A stretch of DNA of 44,100 nucleotides from Campylobacter lari (GTDB taxonomy: Bacteria; Campylobacterota; Campylobacteria; Campylobacterales; Campylobacteraceae): contig NZ_SMTT01000010.1 of assembly GCF_004357905.1 (NCBI RefSeq), forward strand, positions 1 through 44,100, read 5' to 3'. The translations under genes and the position numbers were made by a program. Under the pieces are notes generated by a model. It did no database searches, had not been told where the DNA came from, and saw only the letters and a list, made by a program, of their open reading frames with translations. Shown piece after piece: positions 1 through 10,574 of this stretch (position 1 is its first letter; each line of letters starts with the position of its first letter).

Positions 1-738
1 GTACCTGATTTTTCAAAATTAAGTGTTAATTCTATATTAGATGCACTAGGGCTTGCATTTTTTAGTATGTCTTTAGGTGTATGTGTGATTTTAACTTATG
101 CAGCAAGTTTGCCCGATAAAACAAATTTTATAAGTAGTGCTTTAAATATTATCATTATTAATACTATCATTGGTTTGATGATGGGACTTATTGTATTTAC
201 TTTTATATTTGAATTCGGAGCTGATCCTACTCAACAAGGTCCAGGACTTATATTTATATCATTAACAACGCTTTTTGCAAAGTTAGGATTTTTGGGAAAT
301 GTTTTAGCCATAGCCTTTTTTATAGCTTTATTTTTTGCAGGGATTACTTCGGCTATTTCTATGATAGAACCTTTTACTTTTTATCTTATAAATCGTTATC
401 AAATTTCAAGAAAAAAAGCTTTGGTTTTTGTGGGTATGATTGTTTATTTTCTTGGAAGTTTATCTATACTTTCTTTTTATCATGTAAGTGCATCAAGTTT
501 AAATTTCTTTGGGAAAAGTTTTTTTGATATTTTAGACTTTTTCATACAAAATTTATTAATGCCAATTTCTGCTTTAATTACAGCATTTTTTGTGGGTTTT
601 GTGCTTAAAAAAGAAGCTTTACAAACTTTATTTTACCCATTTATGCGTGGGATATATTTTGAAATTTGGTATATCTTTTTAAGATACATTTCTCCATTAG
701 CGGTTATTTTAATCATGGCCAGACAGCTTTTTTTCTAA
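1..738 (+). CDS. Sodium-dependent transporter, NSS family (5' partial)
   Basis: This is the C-terminal part of a neurotransmitter:sodium symporter-family (SNF/LeuT-fold) inner-membrane transporter, which would import an amino acid or related compound with Na+. The reading frame is open from base 1, so the start lies outside the window; an internal ATG at 67 is not the true start because residues before it (VPDFSKLSVNSILDALGLAFF) align with the downstream paralogue. Several hydrophobic segments are visible, with the family-typical stretch GLMMGLIVFTF and the segment FFAGITSAISMIEPF. The next gene is a close paralogue starting 9 bases later, so the two are probably co-transcribed. The substrate cannot be told from sequence. 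I recall an equivalent tandem pair in C. jejuni (Cj0935c/Cj0934c). Confidence 0.9.
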   Translation, partial: VPDFSKLSVNSILDALGLAFFSMSLGVCVILTYAASLPDKTNFISSALNIIIINTIIGLMMGLIVFTFIFEFGADPTQQGPGLIFISLTTLFAKLGFLGNVLAIAFFIALFFAGITSAISMIEPFTFYLINRYQISRKKALVFVGMIVYFLGSLSILSFYHVSASSLNFFGKSFFDILDFFIQNLLMPISALITAFFVGFVLKKEALQTLFYPFMRGIYFEIWYIFLRYISPLAVILIMARQLFF

Positions 739-747
739 GGTGTTAAA

Positions 748-2082
748 ATGAATGATAAATTTTCTAAAATAGGTTTTGTATTAGCAGTAGCAGGTGGAGC
801 TATAGGGCTTGGAAATGCTTGGAAATTTCCAACCTTAGTAGGCCAAAATGGTGGTTTTGCTTTTGTGCTTTTGTATTTGCTTTTGACTATTAGTATAGGA
901 TTTTGTGTATTTTTGGCTGAAATTGCTATGGGAAGATTAAGTCAGAGTGATCCTGTAAATGCTTATAAAAGCTTAGCAACTAAATATGCTCAAAAATGGA
1001 AATTTGCTGGATTTTTTATGCTCGGTGGAATTTTTGTATTATCTTTTTATCTTGTTATTATGGGTTGGGTTTTAAAATACATGATAACTTCGATTTATTA
1101 TCTACCTAGCAATACTCAAGAAGCAGGAGCTTTATTTGGAAATTTAATACAAAATAGTATTTTAGAAAGTAGTTTGTATTTTTTAATTGCTTTTTTTCTT
1201 ACCTTGTTTGTTGTTTCAAGAGGGGTTAAAAGCGGTATAGAAAAACTTAATGTTTGGATTATGCCAAGTTTGTTTATTATGCTTGTTTTAATGCTAGTAT
1301 ATTGTTTTTTTCAAGATGGTTTTAAGGAAGCTTTTGTTTATTTGTTTTATCCTGATTTTACCAAGCTTAGTTTAAACTCTGTTTTAACAGCTTTAGGTCT
1401 TGCTTTTTTTACTTTATGTTTAGGTATAGGTTGTATTACCACTTATGCAGCCTCTTTAAAAGACGATACAAATTTAATTACAAGTTCGGCCATAATTGTG
1501 CTTTTAAATATCAGTATAGGTTTGATGATGGGACTTATTGTATTTACTTTTATATTTAAATTTAATGCTAATCCTGCAGAAGGAGCTGGGCTTGTATTTA
1601 TATCTTTAACAACTTTATTTTCTAATTTAGGTGCTATCTTTGGACATTTTTTAGCTTTTTATTTTTTCTTAGCTTTATTTTTTGCAGGGATTACTTCAGC
1701 AGTTTCTATGATAGAACCTTTTACTTTTTATCTTGTAAATGAATATAAAATTTCAAGAAAAAAAGCTTTGGTTTTTATAGGCTTTGTAGTCTTTCTTTTG
1801 GGAATGAGTTGTATTTTATCTTTTAGTGCTAATTATGGGGCTAGCTTTAGTTTTTTTGGTTTAAGTTTTTTTGATATTTTAGATAAATTAACTTCTAATT
1901 TTATGCTCCCACTTGGAGCTATTGCAAGTGCTATTTTCGTAGGATTTTTTGTGGAAAAAATAAAAATTTACAATTTATTTTCTAAGTTTATGAGTAGAAG
2001 TATTTTTGAAGTATGGTATTTTTTACTTAGATTTGTTGCACCTATTGCGATTATTATCATTATGTTAAATCAAATTTTATAA
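748..2082 (+). CDS. Sodium-dependent transporter, NSS family
   Basis: A complete 444-residue NSS/SNF symporter of the inner membrane. The first helix carries the family signature around residues 12-32 (AVAGGAIGLGNAWKFP, then GQNGG), which in LeuT lines the substrate and Na+ sites, and about 11-12 hydrophobic helices follow. The length is usual for bacterial members. The start ATG at 748 follows a TAAGG ribosome-binding site that overlaps the stop codon of the upstream paralogue, so translation of the pair is likely linked. Short DNA blocks are identical to the upstream gene, indicating tandem duplication. The substrate is not predictable beyond an amino acid or similar small molecule. Confidence 0.95.
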   Translation: MNDKFSKIGFVLAVAGGAIGLGNAWKFPTLVGQNGGFAFVLLYLLLTISIGFCVFLAEIAMGRLSQSDPVNAYKSLATKYAQKWKFAGFFMLGGIFVLSFYLVIMGWVLKYMITSIYYLPSNTQEAGALFGNLIQNSILESSLYFLIAFFLTLFVVSRGVKSGIEKLNVWIMPSLFIMLVLMLVYCFFQDGFKEAFVYLFYPDFTKLSLNSVLTALGLAFFTLCLGIGCITTYAASLKDDTNLITSSAIIVLLNISIGLMMGLIVFTFIFKFNANPAEGAGLVFISLTTLFSNLGAIFGHFLAFYFFLALFFAGITSAVSMIEPFTFYLVNEYKISRKKALVFIGFVVFLLGMSCILSFSANYGASFSFFGLSFFDILDKLTSNFMLPLGAIASAIFVGFFVEKIKIYNLFSKFMSRSIFEVWYFLLRFVAPIAIIIIMLNQIL

Positions 2083-2106
2083 ATTTATTTTTTAAGAAAG
2101 TAGAGT

Positions 2107-2112
2107 TATAAT
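2107..2112 (+). promoter_or_regulatory. Candidate -10 box for pycB-pckA
   Basis: A perfect TATAAT lies 28 bases before the pycB start. The short gap after the transporter gene contains T-rich stretches upstream, as expected for Campylobacter sigma-70 promoters, which usually lack a clear -35 box. The assignment rests on the motif and its position only. Confidence 0.5.
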
Positions 2113-2140
2113 TGCAAAGATGTAAAAATAAGGAAAAATT

Positions 2141-3919
2141 ATGGCTAAAAAGTTAATTGATGTGATGGATACCACATTTAGGGATGGTTTTCAATCTGTT
2201 TATGGTGCTAGAGTTTTAATGAATGATTTTTTTCCTGCCCTAGAAGCAGCTAAAGAAGCAGATATTAAGCATTTTGAATTTGGTGGTGGAGCTAGATTCC
2301 AAAGTCTATTTTTTTATTTGAATGAAAATGCTTTTGAAATGATGGACAAATTTAGAGCCATCGTTGGAAAAGATGCAAATTTACAAACTCTTGCAAGAGG
2401 GGTTAATACCGTAGCACTTGATACAGGTAGTAAAGAAATTATCAATTTGCATGCAAAAATGTTTGCAAAACACGGCACAACTACAATAAGAAATTTTGAT
2501 GCATTAAATGATGTAAATAATTTAAAATTTAGTGGAGAATGTATAGTTAAACATGGTTTAAAACATGAAATTACCATTACTTTAATGGATTTACCTCCAA
2601 AATGTAAAGGTGCGCATGATGTGCCATTTTATGAAAGAATTTTAAAAGAAATTCTACAAGCTCAAATTCCTTTTGATAGTATTTGTTTTAAAGATGCAAG
2701 CGGAACTTCAAATCCAAATAAAATTTATGAAGTTATTAAAATGGCTAGAAAAAACCTGCCTGAAAATATGCATATAAGATTACATACGCATGAAACCGCA
2801 GGGGTAAGCATAGCATGCTATTTAGCGGCTTTAGAAGCAGGTGTTGATGGTATAGATTTAGCTGCAGCTCCTGTTAGTGGTGGTACTTCTCAACCTGATA
2901 TTTTAACAATGCTTCATGCTCTAAAAGGAAGCAATTTTGATCTTGGTTTAGATGAAGAAAAAATTTTAAAATACGAAGAAGTATTAAAAGATTGTTTAAA
3001 AGATTATTTTCTACCACCTGAAGCAACGGCGGTAAATCCTTTAATACCTTTTTCACCTATGCCAGGTGGAGCATTAACTGCTAATACGCAAATGATGAGA
3101 GATAATAATATTTTAGATAAATTTCCTCAAGTTATAAAAGCTATGCAAGAAGTAGTAGAAAAAGGTGGTTATGGTACTTCTGTCACTCCTGTATCGCAGT
3201 TTTATTTCCAGCAAGCTTTTAATAATGTAATGTTTGGTCCTTGGAAAAAAATTGCAGATGGATATGGAAAAATGGTTTTAGGATATTTTGGAAAAACTCC
3301 CGTTGCTCCAGATCTTGAAGTAATTAAGCTTGCAAGTGAGCAATTAAAACTAGAACCAACTACAAAATTAGCCACAGATATTGCTGATGCTGATGAGAGC
3401 AAAAGTATAGCTTATATTAAAAACTTATTAGAAAAAGAAAATTTAGAAACAAGTGAAGAAAATATTTTTATCGTTGCAGCTTGTAAAGAAAAAGGCATAG
3501 CTTTCTTAAAAGGCGAAGCTAAGGTTAATGTTAGAAAAAATAGCAAATTAAAATCAAGTCTTATCGATGAAAATCAATTTACCGTTTCAGTTAATGGTAA
3601 CAAATACCATGTAGAAGTAAGTGCAGGTTTTGATAGAGATGTTAATGTTAAAAGTGCTGTAAAAGTAAGTGCAGATAATGCAAAAGTTGCAAAAACTCAA
3701 TTAAGTGATAATGCTATTGTTGCAAGTATGAATGCAAATGTATTTAAAATTTTAGTTAAAGAAAATGATAGTGTAAAGGCAGGTCAAGTTGTAGCTGTAC
3801 TTGAAGCTATGAAAATGGAAATTGAGATTAGTGCAAGTAAAGATGGAGAAATTGCAGAACTTTTAGTAAATGCTGGTGAGAGCGTAAGTGAAGGTCAAGC
3901 TTTAATGACTTATAAATAA
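2141..3919 (+). CDS. pycB: Pyruvate carboxylase subunit B (carboxyltransferase + biotin carrier)
   Basis: The cytoplasmic carboxyltransferase subunit of two-subunit pyruvate carboxylase, forming oxaloacetate from pyruvate and carboxybiotin; the biotin carboxylase subunit PycA is not in this window. The N-terminal HMGL-like TIM-barrel domain opens with [10 protein letters not shown] (around residue 10), followed by a PYC/OADA middle domain. The C-terminal biotinyl domain has EAMKMEIE with the biotinylated lysine at about residue 558. The length (592) fits the family. The start ATG follows AAGGA with 6-base spacing and a TATAAT at 2107. Oxaloacetate decarboxylase alpha subunits share this architecture, but the absence of neighbouring beta/gamma subunits and the presence of pckA favour pyruvate carboxylase. 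I recall the same pycB-pckA order in C. jejuni (Cj0933c/Cj0932c). Confidence 0.93.
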   Translation: MAKKLIDVMDTTFRDGFQSVYGARVLMNDFFPALEAAKEADIKHFEFGGGARFQSLFFYLNENAFEMMDKFRAIVGKDANLQTLARGVNTVALDTGSKEIINLHAKMFAKHGTTTIRNFDALNDVNNLKFSGECIVKHGLKHEITITLMDLPPKCKGAHDVPFYERILKEILQAQIPFDSICFKDASGTSNPNKIYEVIKMARKNLPENMHIRLHTHETAGVSIACYLAALEAGVDGIDLAAAPVSGGTSQPDILTMLHALKGSNFDLGLDEEKILKYEEVLKDCLKDYFLPPEATAVNPLIPFSPMPGGALTANTQMMRDNNILDKFPQVIKAMQEVVEKGGYGTSVTPVSQFYFQQAFNNVMFGPWKKIADGYGKMVLGYFGKTPVAPDLEVIKLASEQLKLEPTTKLATDIADADESKSIAYIKNLLEKENLETSEENIFIVAACKEKGIAFLKGEAKVNVRKNSKLKSSLIDENQFTVSVNGNKYHVEVSAGFDRDVNVKSAVKVSADNAKVAKTQLSDNAIVASMNANVFKILVKENDSVKAGQVVAVLEAMKMEIEISASKDGEIAELLVNAGESVSEGQALMTYK

Positions 3920-3929
3920 GGAGGTAAAG

Positions 3930-5504
3930 ATGAAAGGTTTAGAAAATTTAGGCTTAGAAAATATCGGACAAGTTTTTCACAATCTTAGCTATGATGAGCT
4001 TTTAAAGCACGAAAAAAACAATAATGAAGGTGTATGTACTAAAAATGGTACCTTTAGTGTAGATACAGGGATTTTTACTGGAAGAAGTCCTAAAGATAAA
4101 TATTTTGTAAAACAAGATCCTTCGCAAAAATACATTGCTTGGGGTAAGATTAATCAGCCTATTAGTGAGAAATTATTTGAAAAGCTTTTAGCAAAAGCTA
4201 AAAAACAGCTTAGTAATAGTGATATTTATATCCAAGATGCATATTGTGGAGCTTCGTTAAAAAGTCGTAAAGCTGTGCGTTTTGTAACTCAAATTGCATG
4301 GCAAGCACATTTTGTAAAAAATATGTTTATTCGTCCAAAAGAAGAAGAACTTAGTGAGTTTAAACCTGATTTTGTGGTGTATAATGCTTGCAAATGTATT
4401 AATGAAGATTATAAAAAAGATGGTTTAAATTCAGAGGTTTTTGTCATTTTTAACATAGAAAAAAATATAGCAGTAATTGGTGGAACTTGGTATGGTGGAG
4501 AGATGAAAAAAGGAATTTTTTCTATGATGAATTATTGGCTTCCACTAGAAAATAAACTTTCTATGCATTGTAGTGCTAATGTTGGAGAAAAAGGTGATGT
4601 AGCGCTTTTCTTTGGGCTTAGTGGTACAGGTAAAACTACTCTTTCAACTGATCCAAAAAGAAAATTAATAGGCGATGATGAGCATGGTTGGGATGATGAG
4701 GGTGTGTTTAATTTTGAAGGAGGTTGTTATGCAAAATGTATTAACCTTGATCCTCAAAGTGAACCAGAAATTTATGGAGCTATAAAGCAAAATGCACTTT
4801 TAGAAAATGTAGTTTTAAAAGATGATTTAAGCGTTGATTTCAATGATGGTTCTAAAACTGAAAATACTAGAGTTTCTTATCCGATAGAGCATATTTTAAA
4901 TCACGAGCCAAGCCTTAGTGCAGGTCATCCTAGTAATATCATTTTCCTTTCAGCGGATGCTTTTGGTGTTTTACCTCCGGTTAGTAAGCTCAGTAAAGAA
5001 CAAGCAATGTATTATTTTCTAAGTGGTTATACTGCTAAAGTAGCAGGTACTGAAAGAGGCATTACCGAACCTGTTGCGACTTTTTCAGCTTGTTTTGGAG
5101 AAGTGTTTTTGCCATTACACCCAACTGTTTATGCAAAACTTTTGGGCGAAAAAATCAGCAAGCATAATGTAAATGTTTATCTGGTAAATACCGGTTGGAG
5201 CGGTGGAGCTTATGGTGTAGGCAAAAGAATGAGTATTAAAGCTACTAGAGCTTGCATTAATGCGATTTTAGATGGTAGTATACAAAATTGTGAGTTTGAA
5301 AACTATGATTTATTTAATCTTGCAGTTCCAAAAGAATTAGCGGGTGTAGAAAGTAAGTTATTAAACCCTGTTAATACTTGGGAGGATAAAAAAGCTTATG
5401 AAGAAACTAAATTAAAGCTTGCAAAAATGTTTATAGAAAATTTCAAACGGTATGAAGATGTAAAAGAAGGAGCAGAATTTAAACTAGCTGGTCCTGCTAT
5501 CTAA
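3930..5504 (+). CDS. pckA: Phosphoenolpyruvate carboxykinase (ATP)
   Basis: Cytoplasmic ATP-dependent PEP carboxykinase (524 residues), converting oxaloacetate to PEP for gluconeogenesis; this matters in an organism that does not rely on sugars. Visible motifs: [12 protein letters not shown] near residue 50, the P-loop GLSGTGKT at 229-236, and [11 protein letters not shown] just after it (metal and nucleotide binding). The start follows a very strong ribosome-binding site, AAGGAGGT, at 3918-3925 that overlaps the end of pycB, so the two genes are surely co-transcribed. Together they form a pyruvate to oxaloacetate to PEP route. The stop codon lies inside the hairpin at 5501-5524. Confidence 0.97.
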   Translation: MKGLENLGLENIGQVFHNLSYDELLKHEKNNNEGVCTKNGTFSVDTGIFTGRSPKDKYFVKQDPSQKYIAWGKINQPISEKLFEKLLAKAKKQLSNSDIYIQDAYCGASLKSRKAVRFVTQIAWQAHFVKNMFIRPKEEELSEFKPDFVVYNACKCINEDYKKDGLNSEVFVIFNIEKNIAVIGGTWYGGEMKKGIFSMMNYWLPLENKLSMHCSANVGEKGDVALFFGLSGTGKTTLSTDPKRKLIGDDEHGWDDEGVFNFEGGCYAKCINLDPQSEPEIYGAIKQNALLENVVLKDDLSVDFNDGSKTENTRVSYPIEHILNHEPSLSAGHPSNIIFLSADAFGVLPPVSKLSKEQAMYYFLSGYTAKVAGTERGITEPVATFSACFGEVFLPLHPTVYAKLLGEKISKHNVNVYLVNTGWSGGAYGVGKRMSIKATRACINAILDGSIQNCEFENYDLFNLAVPKELAGVESKLLNPVNTWEDKKAYEETKLKLAKMFIENFKRYEDVKEGAEFKLAGPAI

Positions 5505-5524
5505 AAAGAGTTAGCTCTTTTTAG
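5501..5524. terminator. Bidirectional hairpin holding both stop codons (pckA / HIT)
   Basis: Perfect 10-bp inverted repeat (CTAAAAAGAG / CTCTTTTTAG) with a 4-base loop TTAG. The A/T run sits at the outer end of each arm, so it can act as a Rho-independent terminator on either strand. It contains the stop codon of pckA in the left arm and of the convergent HIT gene in the right arm. Confidence 0.75.
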
Positions 5525-5886
5525 AATAAAGATTGAGGATTGATTTGGGTTTCTTTATTTTTTGGAAACTCAAATCCACCTAACATATGAAAATGTAAAT
5601 GAAAAACTTCTTGTCCGCTATTTTTTCCACAATTTGTGATTAATCTATACCCACTTTTATCAAGTCCTAAAAGAGTAGCTAGTTCTTGGATAAATTGTGT
5701 CATTTCACTCATTAATTCAGGTCTTAATTCTTGAAAGTTTTCAAAATGCTCTTTTGGAATGATTAAAATATGAATAGGTGCTTTAGGATTGATATCATGA
5801 AAAGCTAAAAATTTTTCACTTTCTAAAACTTTATTAGCAGGGATTTTTCCTTCTACGATTAGTTCAAATACGGTTTTTTCTCTCAT
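5521..5886 (-). CDS. HIT family nucleotide-binding protein
   Basis: A 121-residue histidine-triad protein of the HINT/HIT branch, which hydrolyses nucleotide phosphoramidates or related adenylylated compounds in the cytoplasm; the physiological substrate in bacteria is mostly unclear. The catalytic triad motif is HLHFH at residues 96-100, followed by MLGG. The N-terminal part (GKIPANKVLE, then FLAFHDINPKAPIHILIIPKEH) is the standard HIT core. The ATG at 5886 has AAGGA upstream on the minus strand. It is convergent with pckA and divergent from pheS, so it appears to be a single-gene unit. Confidence 0.93.
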   Translation of the reverse strand: MREKTVFELIVEGKIPANKVLESEKFLAFHDINPKAPIHILIIPKEHFENFQELRPELMSEMTQFIQELATLLGLDKSGYRLITNCGKNSGQEVFHLHFHMLGGFEFPKNKETQINPQSLF

Positions 5887-5936
5887 TTAGTAATCCTTTT
5901 TTTGTTATTTTTTGCTAATTTTAAATAATTTTACAT

Positions 5937-5942
5937 TAGAAT
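5937..5942 (+). promoter_or_regulatory. Candidate -10 box for the pheS operon
   Basis: TAGAAT about 30 bases before the pheS TTG start, preceded by periodic T-rich runs. It lies in the 85-base gap between the divergent HIT and pheS genes. Motif-only evidence. Confidence 0.35.
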
Positions 5943-5971
5943 GTTTAAAAAAAATTTAGTTGGAGCTAAAA

Positions 5972-6964
5972 TTGCAAGATATGATAGAAAAAATTGCTTC
6001 TGTAAATACTTTAGCAGAGCTTGAAAATATAAAAGTAAGTGTTTTAGGAAAAAAGGGTATTTTGACTTTAGAATTTGCAAAGTTAAAAGATTTGCAAGGT
6101 GAAGAAAAAAAAGAATTTGCCAATGGTTTAAATAAAACAAGAGATGAATTTAATGAGGCTTATCAAATAAAATTAAAAGAATTAGAAGAAAAAGCTTTAA
6201 ATGAAAAAATGAAACAAGATGTGCAAGATTTTAGCTTTTTTGATGAAACTTCAAATGCAGGTGCTTTGCACCCAATCATGCAAACTATGGATAAAATCAT
6301 AGAATATTTTACAGCTTTAAATTTCAGTATAGAAAAAGGGCCTTTGATCGAGGATGATTTTCATAATTTTGAAGCATTGAATTTACCACAAAATCATCCT
6401 GCAAGAGATATGCAAGATACTTTTTATTTTGAAGATAAAACCTTGCTTAGATCTCAAACTTCTCCAGTTCAAATTAGAACTATGCTATCTCAAAAACCAC
6501 CTATTAGAATGATAGCACCAGGTGCAGTTTTTAGAAGAGATTTTGATATTACTCATACCCCTATGTTTCATCAAGTAGAAGGACTTGTGGTAGAAGAAGG
6601 CGATAAGGTAAATTTTGCAAATTTAAAAGATATGCTAGAGCATTTTTTAAAACATATGTTTGGCGATGTAAAAGTGCGTTTTAGACCAAGCTTTTTTCCT
6701 TTTACAGAGCCATCTGCTGAAGTAGATATTTCTTGTGTGTTTTGTAAAGGTTGTGGATGTAGGGTTTGTAAGCAAACAGGATGGCTTGAAGTTTTAGGAT
6801 GTGGCGTTGTTGACCCTAATGTTTATAAATTTGTTGGTTATAAAAATGTAAGTGGTTATGCTTTTGGTTTGGGTGTGGAGCGTTTTGCTATGCTTTTACA
6901 TAAAATTCCTGATTTGCGTTCTATGTTTGAAGGTGATTTAAGATTATTGGAGCAATTTAGATGA
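5972..6964 (+). CDS. pheS: Phenylalanyl-tRNA synthetase alpha subunit
   Basis: Catalytic alpha subunit of the alpha2-beta2 PheRS, charging tRNA-Phe in the cytoplasm. Class II motif 2 ([11 protein letters not shown], near residue 187) and motif 3 (GLGVERF, near 300) are clear. A cysteine-rich segment ([12 protein letters not shown], about residues 254-266) is also present. I chose the TTG at 5972 (330 residues) because GGAG at 5962-5965 is well spaced from it. An in-frame TTG at 5960 has no such site. The stop overlaps the pheT start by ATGA, so the two subunits are translationally coupled. Confidence 0.93.
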   Translation: MQDMIEKIASVNTLAELENIKVSVLGKKGILTLEFAKLKDLQGEEKKEFANGLNKTRDEFNEAYQIKLKELEEKALNEKMKQDVQDFSFFDETSNAGALHPIMQTMDKIIEYFTALNFSIEKGPLIEDDFHNFEALNLPQNHPARDMQDTFYFEDKTLLRSQTSPVQIRTMLSQKPPIRMIAPGAVFRRDFDITHTPMFHQVEGLVVEEGDKVNFANLKDMLEHFLKHMFGDVKVRFRPSFFPFTEPSAEVDISCVFCKGCGCRVCKQTGWLEVLGCGVVDPNVYKFVGYKNVSGYAFGLGVERFAMLLHKIPDLRSMFEGDLRLLEQFR

Positions 6965-9291
6965 TTATTAGTAGAAATTGGTTAAATGAATGGATTGATT
7001 TAAGTGAAATATCAACACAAACTATAGTAAATACTTTAAATTCCATAGGATTAGAGGTTGATAGTTTCAAAAGTGTTAAAGCTCCCCAAAAAGTTGTAAT
7101 AGGTAAGGTTTTAGAAAAAGTTAAACATGAAAATTCAGATAAATTGAATATTTGTAAAGTAGATGTTGGGAATGAAATCTTACAAATTGTTTGTGGTGCA
7201 AAAAATGTTGATAAAGATCAATTTGTAGCCGTATCTTTAGTAGGTGCAGTGCTTCCTAGCGGACTTGAGATAAAACCTGCCAAACTTAGAGGGGTTGAAT
7301 CTATGGGTATGATTTGCTCTTCTAGTGAGCTTGGTTTTGGAAAAAGTAATGAAGGCATTATGGTTTTAGATGAAAGTATGGGAGAGTTAGTTTTAGGAAA
7401 AGCTCTTAATGAATATGATTTGTTTAATGATGAATTAATTGAAATAGAACTTACTCCAAATCGCGGGGATTGCTTGAGTTTATATGGTGTTGCTAGAGAT
7501 TTAAGTGCAGCACTTGATTTAAATTTAAAAGAATTAAACCCTTTAAAAGAAAGTGAAAATAGCGTAGGTATAGGAAGAATACTAAGTGTTAAAAATCAAA
7601 GTGATGTTGAAGGATTTTTTGCTTATAAGGCACTAGAGATTAAAGAAGAATTTAAGTTAAATATCACGATACAAATTCGTCTTGCTTTGATTGAAGCATA
7701 TAAAAATAACAACATAGAAAATCTTTTAACTTATGCAACTCATGCAAGTGGAGTGATTTTTTGTGCTTATGATTTTCATAAGCTTTGTCAAGATTGTCAA
7801 ATTGATGAAAAGATTGTTTTAGAGATTAAAACTCAAGAGCATGGAGAGTATGGGGTTTATTATAAAGATGAGTTGATTGCTTTAGCAGGTATAGAGCAAG
7901 AAGATAAATTTAAAATTAATGATGAGAGTAAAATCATCATTATAGAAGCAAACTATACTCATCCTCAAACTATAGCAAATGCAATAGCCTTTTATAAAAA
8001 GAAAAATGATACTATATATCGTTCTTTAAGAGGCAGTGAGCCTAAGCTTTCTTTGGGAATGGAGTATTTATTTAATGAGTGCTTAAAAATTAGTGCAATG
8101 GGTGTTTTTTCAGGAAGCCAACAAGTTTTTAAAGAAAATGAAGCAAATATTATTGGGATTTTTGGTACAGAGATTGATAAAATCATTGGTATGCCTATAG
8201 ATAAAAATAATTTAGTCAAAATTCTTAGAAAACTAGGCTTTGAAATAAGTGTGGTAAATGATGAACAATTTAATATTAAAATTCCACTTCACCGTAGTGA
8301 TATAGTAAATATAGCTGATATTAGTGAAGAAATAGTAAGAATTATCGGTATTGATAATATCCCATCAAAAGCTTTAGAATTTAGAGAAAAAAATCGCTTA
8401 AATCAAGTATATTTTGATTATCAAGAGCTTAAAAATTTAAGATTAAAAGCAAGTAATAATGGATATTTTGAAAGTGTGCATTATGTTTTGGATAATGAAG
8501 AAGAATTAAGTCAGCTAGGATTTAAATGTATTAAAAACAAACTCATTAATCCTATTACTAACGAACTTAATACTTTAAGAAGTACTTTAATAAATCATCT
8601 TTTAAATGCAGTAAGCTTTAATCTAAGAAATTCAAAAAAGAAAATCAAGCTTTTTGAGTGTGGTAGTGTTTTTGATGAGTTTTCAAACGAGCATGCTAAA
8701 TTTGCGATGATCTTTAGTGGTTACAAAGAAGAAGCTAAAATCACAAATAAGGCCAAACCTGTTTTGGTAGATTTTTATACCTTTTTAGTAGAATTAAAAA
8801 GCATTATAGGTGAGTTTAGTTTACAAAAATCAGAATATGCATTTTTAAGCCCATATGAACAAGCAAATGTATATAAAAATGGCAAGCGTATAGGTTTTGT
8901 AGGTAGAGTACATTTAAGTATAGAAAATGAAAGGGATTTGGTTAAAACTTATATTTGTGAGCTTGATTTGGAAGGCTTAAAACAAGACTTTAAAACCGCT
9001 AAAGCATATTCTAAATTTCCATCTATGAGCAGGGATTTAAGTATAGTAATACCTAAGGGTTTTGAATATGAAAAAATCAAACACACTATTGCTAAATTAA
9101 ATATCGAAAGATTAGAAAGCTTTAGAGTGGTAGATTTATATACAGATGAAAATTTAGGCGATTTTTATAGCTTGACTATTAATTTGGTATTTAGAGATTT
9201 TGAAAAAACTTTAGAAGATAATATTATCCTTGAATATATTGATAAAATCATCAAAGCTTTAGATGATGAGCATGGTTTAAAACTTCGATGA
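6961..9291 (+). CDS. pheT: Phenylalanyl-tRNA synthetase beta subunit
   Basis: Beta subunit of PheRS (776 residues), which carries tRNA-recognition and editing modules. Domains in order: N-terminal tRNA-binding (EMAP/OB-fold) region about 40-145, the B1 signature [10 protein letters not shown] near 165-175, the B3/B4 editing region, the B5 region and catalytic-like core, and a C-terminal FDX-ACB anticodon-binding domain ([13 protein letters not shown] and onwards, about 685-776). The start overlaps the pheS stop and the stop overlaps the aroA start, each by ATGA, giving a continuous coupled run. Confidence 0.96.
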   Translation: MIISRNWLNEWIDLSEISTQTIVNTLNSIGLEVDSFKSVKAPQKVVIGKVLEKVKHENSDKLNICKVDVGNEILQIVCGAKNVDKDQFVAVSLVGAVLPSGLEIKPAKLRGVESMGMICSSSELGFGKSNEGIMVLDESMGELVLGKALNEYDLFNDELIEIELTPNRGDCLSLYGVARDLSAALDLNLKELNPLKESENSVGIGRILSVKNQSDVEGFFAYKALEIKEEFKLNITIQIRLALIEAYKNNNIENLLTYATHASGVIFCAYDFHKLCQDCQIDEKIVLEIKTQEHGEYGVYYKDELIALAGIEQEDKFKINDESKIIIIEANYTHPQTIANAIAFYKKKNDTIYRSLRGSEPKLSLGMEYLFNECLKISAMGVFSGSQQVFKENEANIIGIFGTEIDKIIGMPIDKNNLVKILRKLGFEISVVNDEQFNIKIPLHRSDIVNIADISEEIVRIIGIDNIPSKALEFREKNRLNQVYFDYQELKNLRLKASNNGYFESVHYVLDNEEELSQLGFKCIKNKLINPITNELNTLRSTLINHLLNAVSFNLRNSKKKIKLFECGSVFDEFSNEHAKFAMIFSGYKEEAKITNKAKPVLVDFYTFLVELKSIIGEFSLQKSEYAFLSPYEQANVYKNGKRIGFVGRVHLSIENERDLVKTYICELDLEGLKQDFKTAKAYSKFPSMSRDLSIVIPKGFEYEKIKHTIAKLNIERLESFRVVDLYTDENLGDFYSLTINLVFRDFEKTLEDNIILEYIDKIIKALDDEHGLKLR

Positions 9292-10574
9292 AGATAAGTC
9301 CTATTGATTCTTTTAAAGTAGAGCTTGAAGATATAGCTTCTGATAAGTCTATATCTCATCGCTTTGCTATTTTTTCTTTGCTTACTCAAGGAACTTGTAA
9401 GATTAAAAATTATCTAAAAGCACAAGACACTTTACATACTTTAGCAATCATTCAAGCTTTAGGAGCTGAAGTTGAAGAAATTGATGGATTAATTTATATT
9501 AAAGCTCCAAAATATATAAAATCTCCAAATTGCGTTTTAGATTGTGGAAATTCAGGTACAGCTATGAGACTTTTAATAGGTTTTTTAAGTGCTATTGAAG
9601 ATGAATTTTTTGTTCTTAGTGGAGATTGTTATTTAAATGCTAGGCCAATGAAGCGAGTGAGTGGGCCTTTGATGAGTTTAGGAGCTAAGATTTTTGGAAG
9701 AGCTAATGCAAATTTAGCGCCTATTTGCATACAAGGGGCTAAGTTAGATGGTTTTGACTTTAGTAGTAATATTGCTTCAGCTCAAGTAAAATCAGCTTTA
9801 ATTTTAGCAGCTTTATTTGCCAAAAAAGAAAGTTATTTTAAAGAAGTTGAGCTTTCAAGAGATCATAGTGAGATTATGCTTAATAAAATGGGAGCTTGCA
9901 TTGAGTATTTAAATGAGGATAAAACTTTTATCAAAATCAATCCTTTAAAAGAAAAATTAAAAGCATTTGAAGTATGTGTACCAAATGATCCATCATCAGC
10001 CTTTTACTTTGCCTTAGCTGCTTGTATTTTACCTCATTCAAAAGTAGTCTTAAAAAATGTTTTGTTAAATAAAACACGCATTGAAGCCTTTAAAATTTTA
10101 GAAAAAATGGGTGCAAAGATCACTTATAATATTACTAATAAAGATTTTGAAAGTATTGGAGAAATTTGTGTTGAAAGTGCGCCTTTAAAGGCGGTAAATG
10201 TGAGTGAAAATATCGCATGGTTGATTGATGAAATTCCAGCTTTGGCTATAGCTTTTGCTTGTGCAAAAGGAAAAAGCATTATAAAAAATGCTAAAGAATT
10301 GCGCGTAAAAGAAAGTGATAGAATCAAATCAATTGTATTAAATTTGCAAAAATGTGGCATAAAAGTAAAAGAATTTGAAGATGGCTTTGAAGTAGAAGGC
10401 GGCGAAGTTAAAAATGCTAAAATAGAAAGCTTTGGAGATCATAGAATTGCGATGAGTTTTTTAATTTTAGGTTTAAGATGTGGAATGGAAGTAGATGATA
10501 GTGAATGCATCAAAACTTCTTTTCCAAATTTTATTGAGATTTTAAAGCAAATAGGAGCTAAGATTGGAGATTGA
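9288..10574 (+). CDS. aroA: 3-phosphoshikimate 1-carboxyvinyltransferase (EPSP synthase)
   Basis: Sixth step of the shikimate pathway: shikimate-3-phosphate plus PEP gives EPSP, in the cytoplasm. Family motifs: SDKSISHR (residues 18-25, shikimate phosphate and PEP binding), NSGTAMR (about 88-94), ASAQVKSAL mid-protein, RVKESDRI and GDHRIAMSF near the C-terminus. The length of 428 is normal. The alanine in NSGTAMR, where many glyphosate-sensitive class I enzymes have NAGTAMR and class II enzymes vary, is noted without drawing a sensitivity claim. It overlaps pheT by 4 bp and ispH by 11 bp, so it is part of the same operon. Confidence 0.96.
   Translation: MKISPIDSFKVELEDIASDKSISHRFAIFSLLTQGTCKIKNYLKAQDTLHTLAIIQALGAEVEEIDGLIYIKAPKYIKSPNCVLDCGNSGTAMRLLIGFLSAIEDEFFVLSGDCYLNARPMKRVSGPLMSLGAKIFGRANANLAPICIQGAKLDGFDFSSNIASAQVKSALILAALFAKKESYFKEVELSRDHSEIMLNKMGACIEYLNEDKTFIKINPLKEKLKAFEVCVPNDPSSAFYFALAACILPHSKVVLKNVLLNKTRIEAFKILEKMGAKITYNITNKDFESIGEICVESAPLKAVNVSENIAWLIDEIPALAIAFACAKGKSIIKNAKELRVKESDRIKSIVLNLQKCGIKVKEFEDGFEVEGGEVKNAKIESFGDHRIAMSFLILGLRCGMEVDDSECIKTSFPNFIEILKQIGAKIGD

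Noticed and set aside
5960-5971. TTG at 5960 as the pheS start
   Set aside because: It would overlap the GGAG ribosome-binding site that clearly serves TTG 5972.
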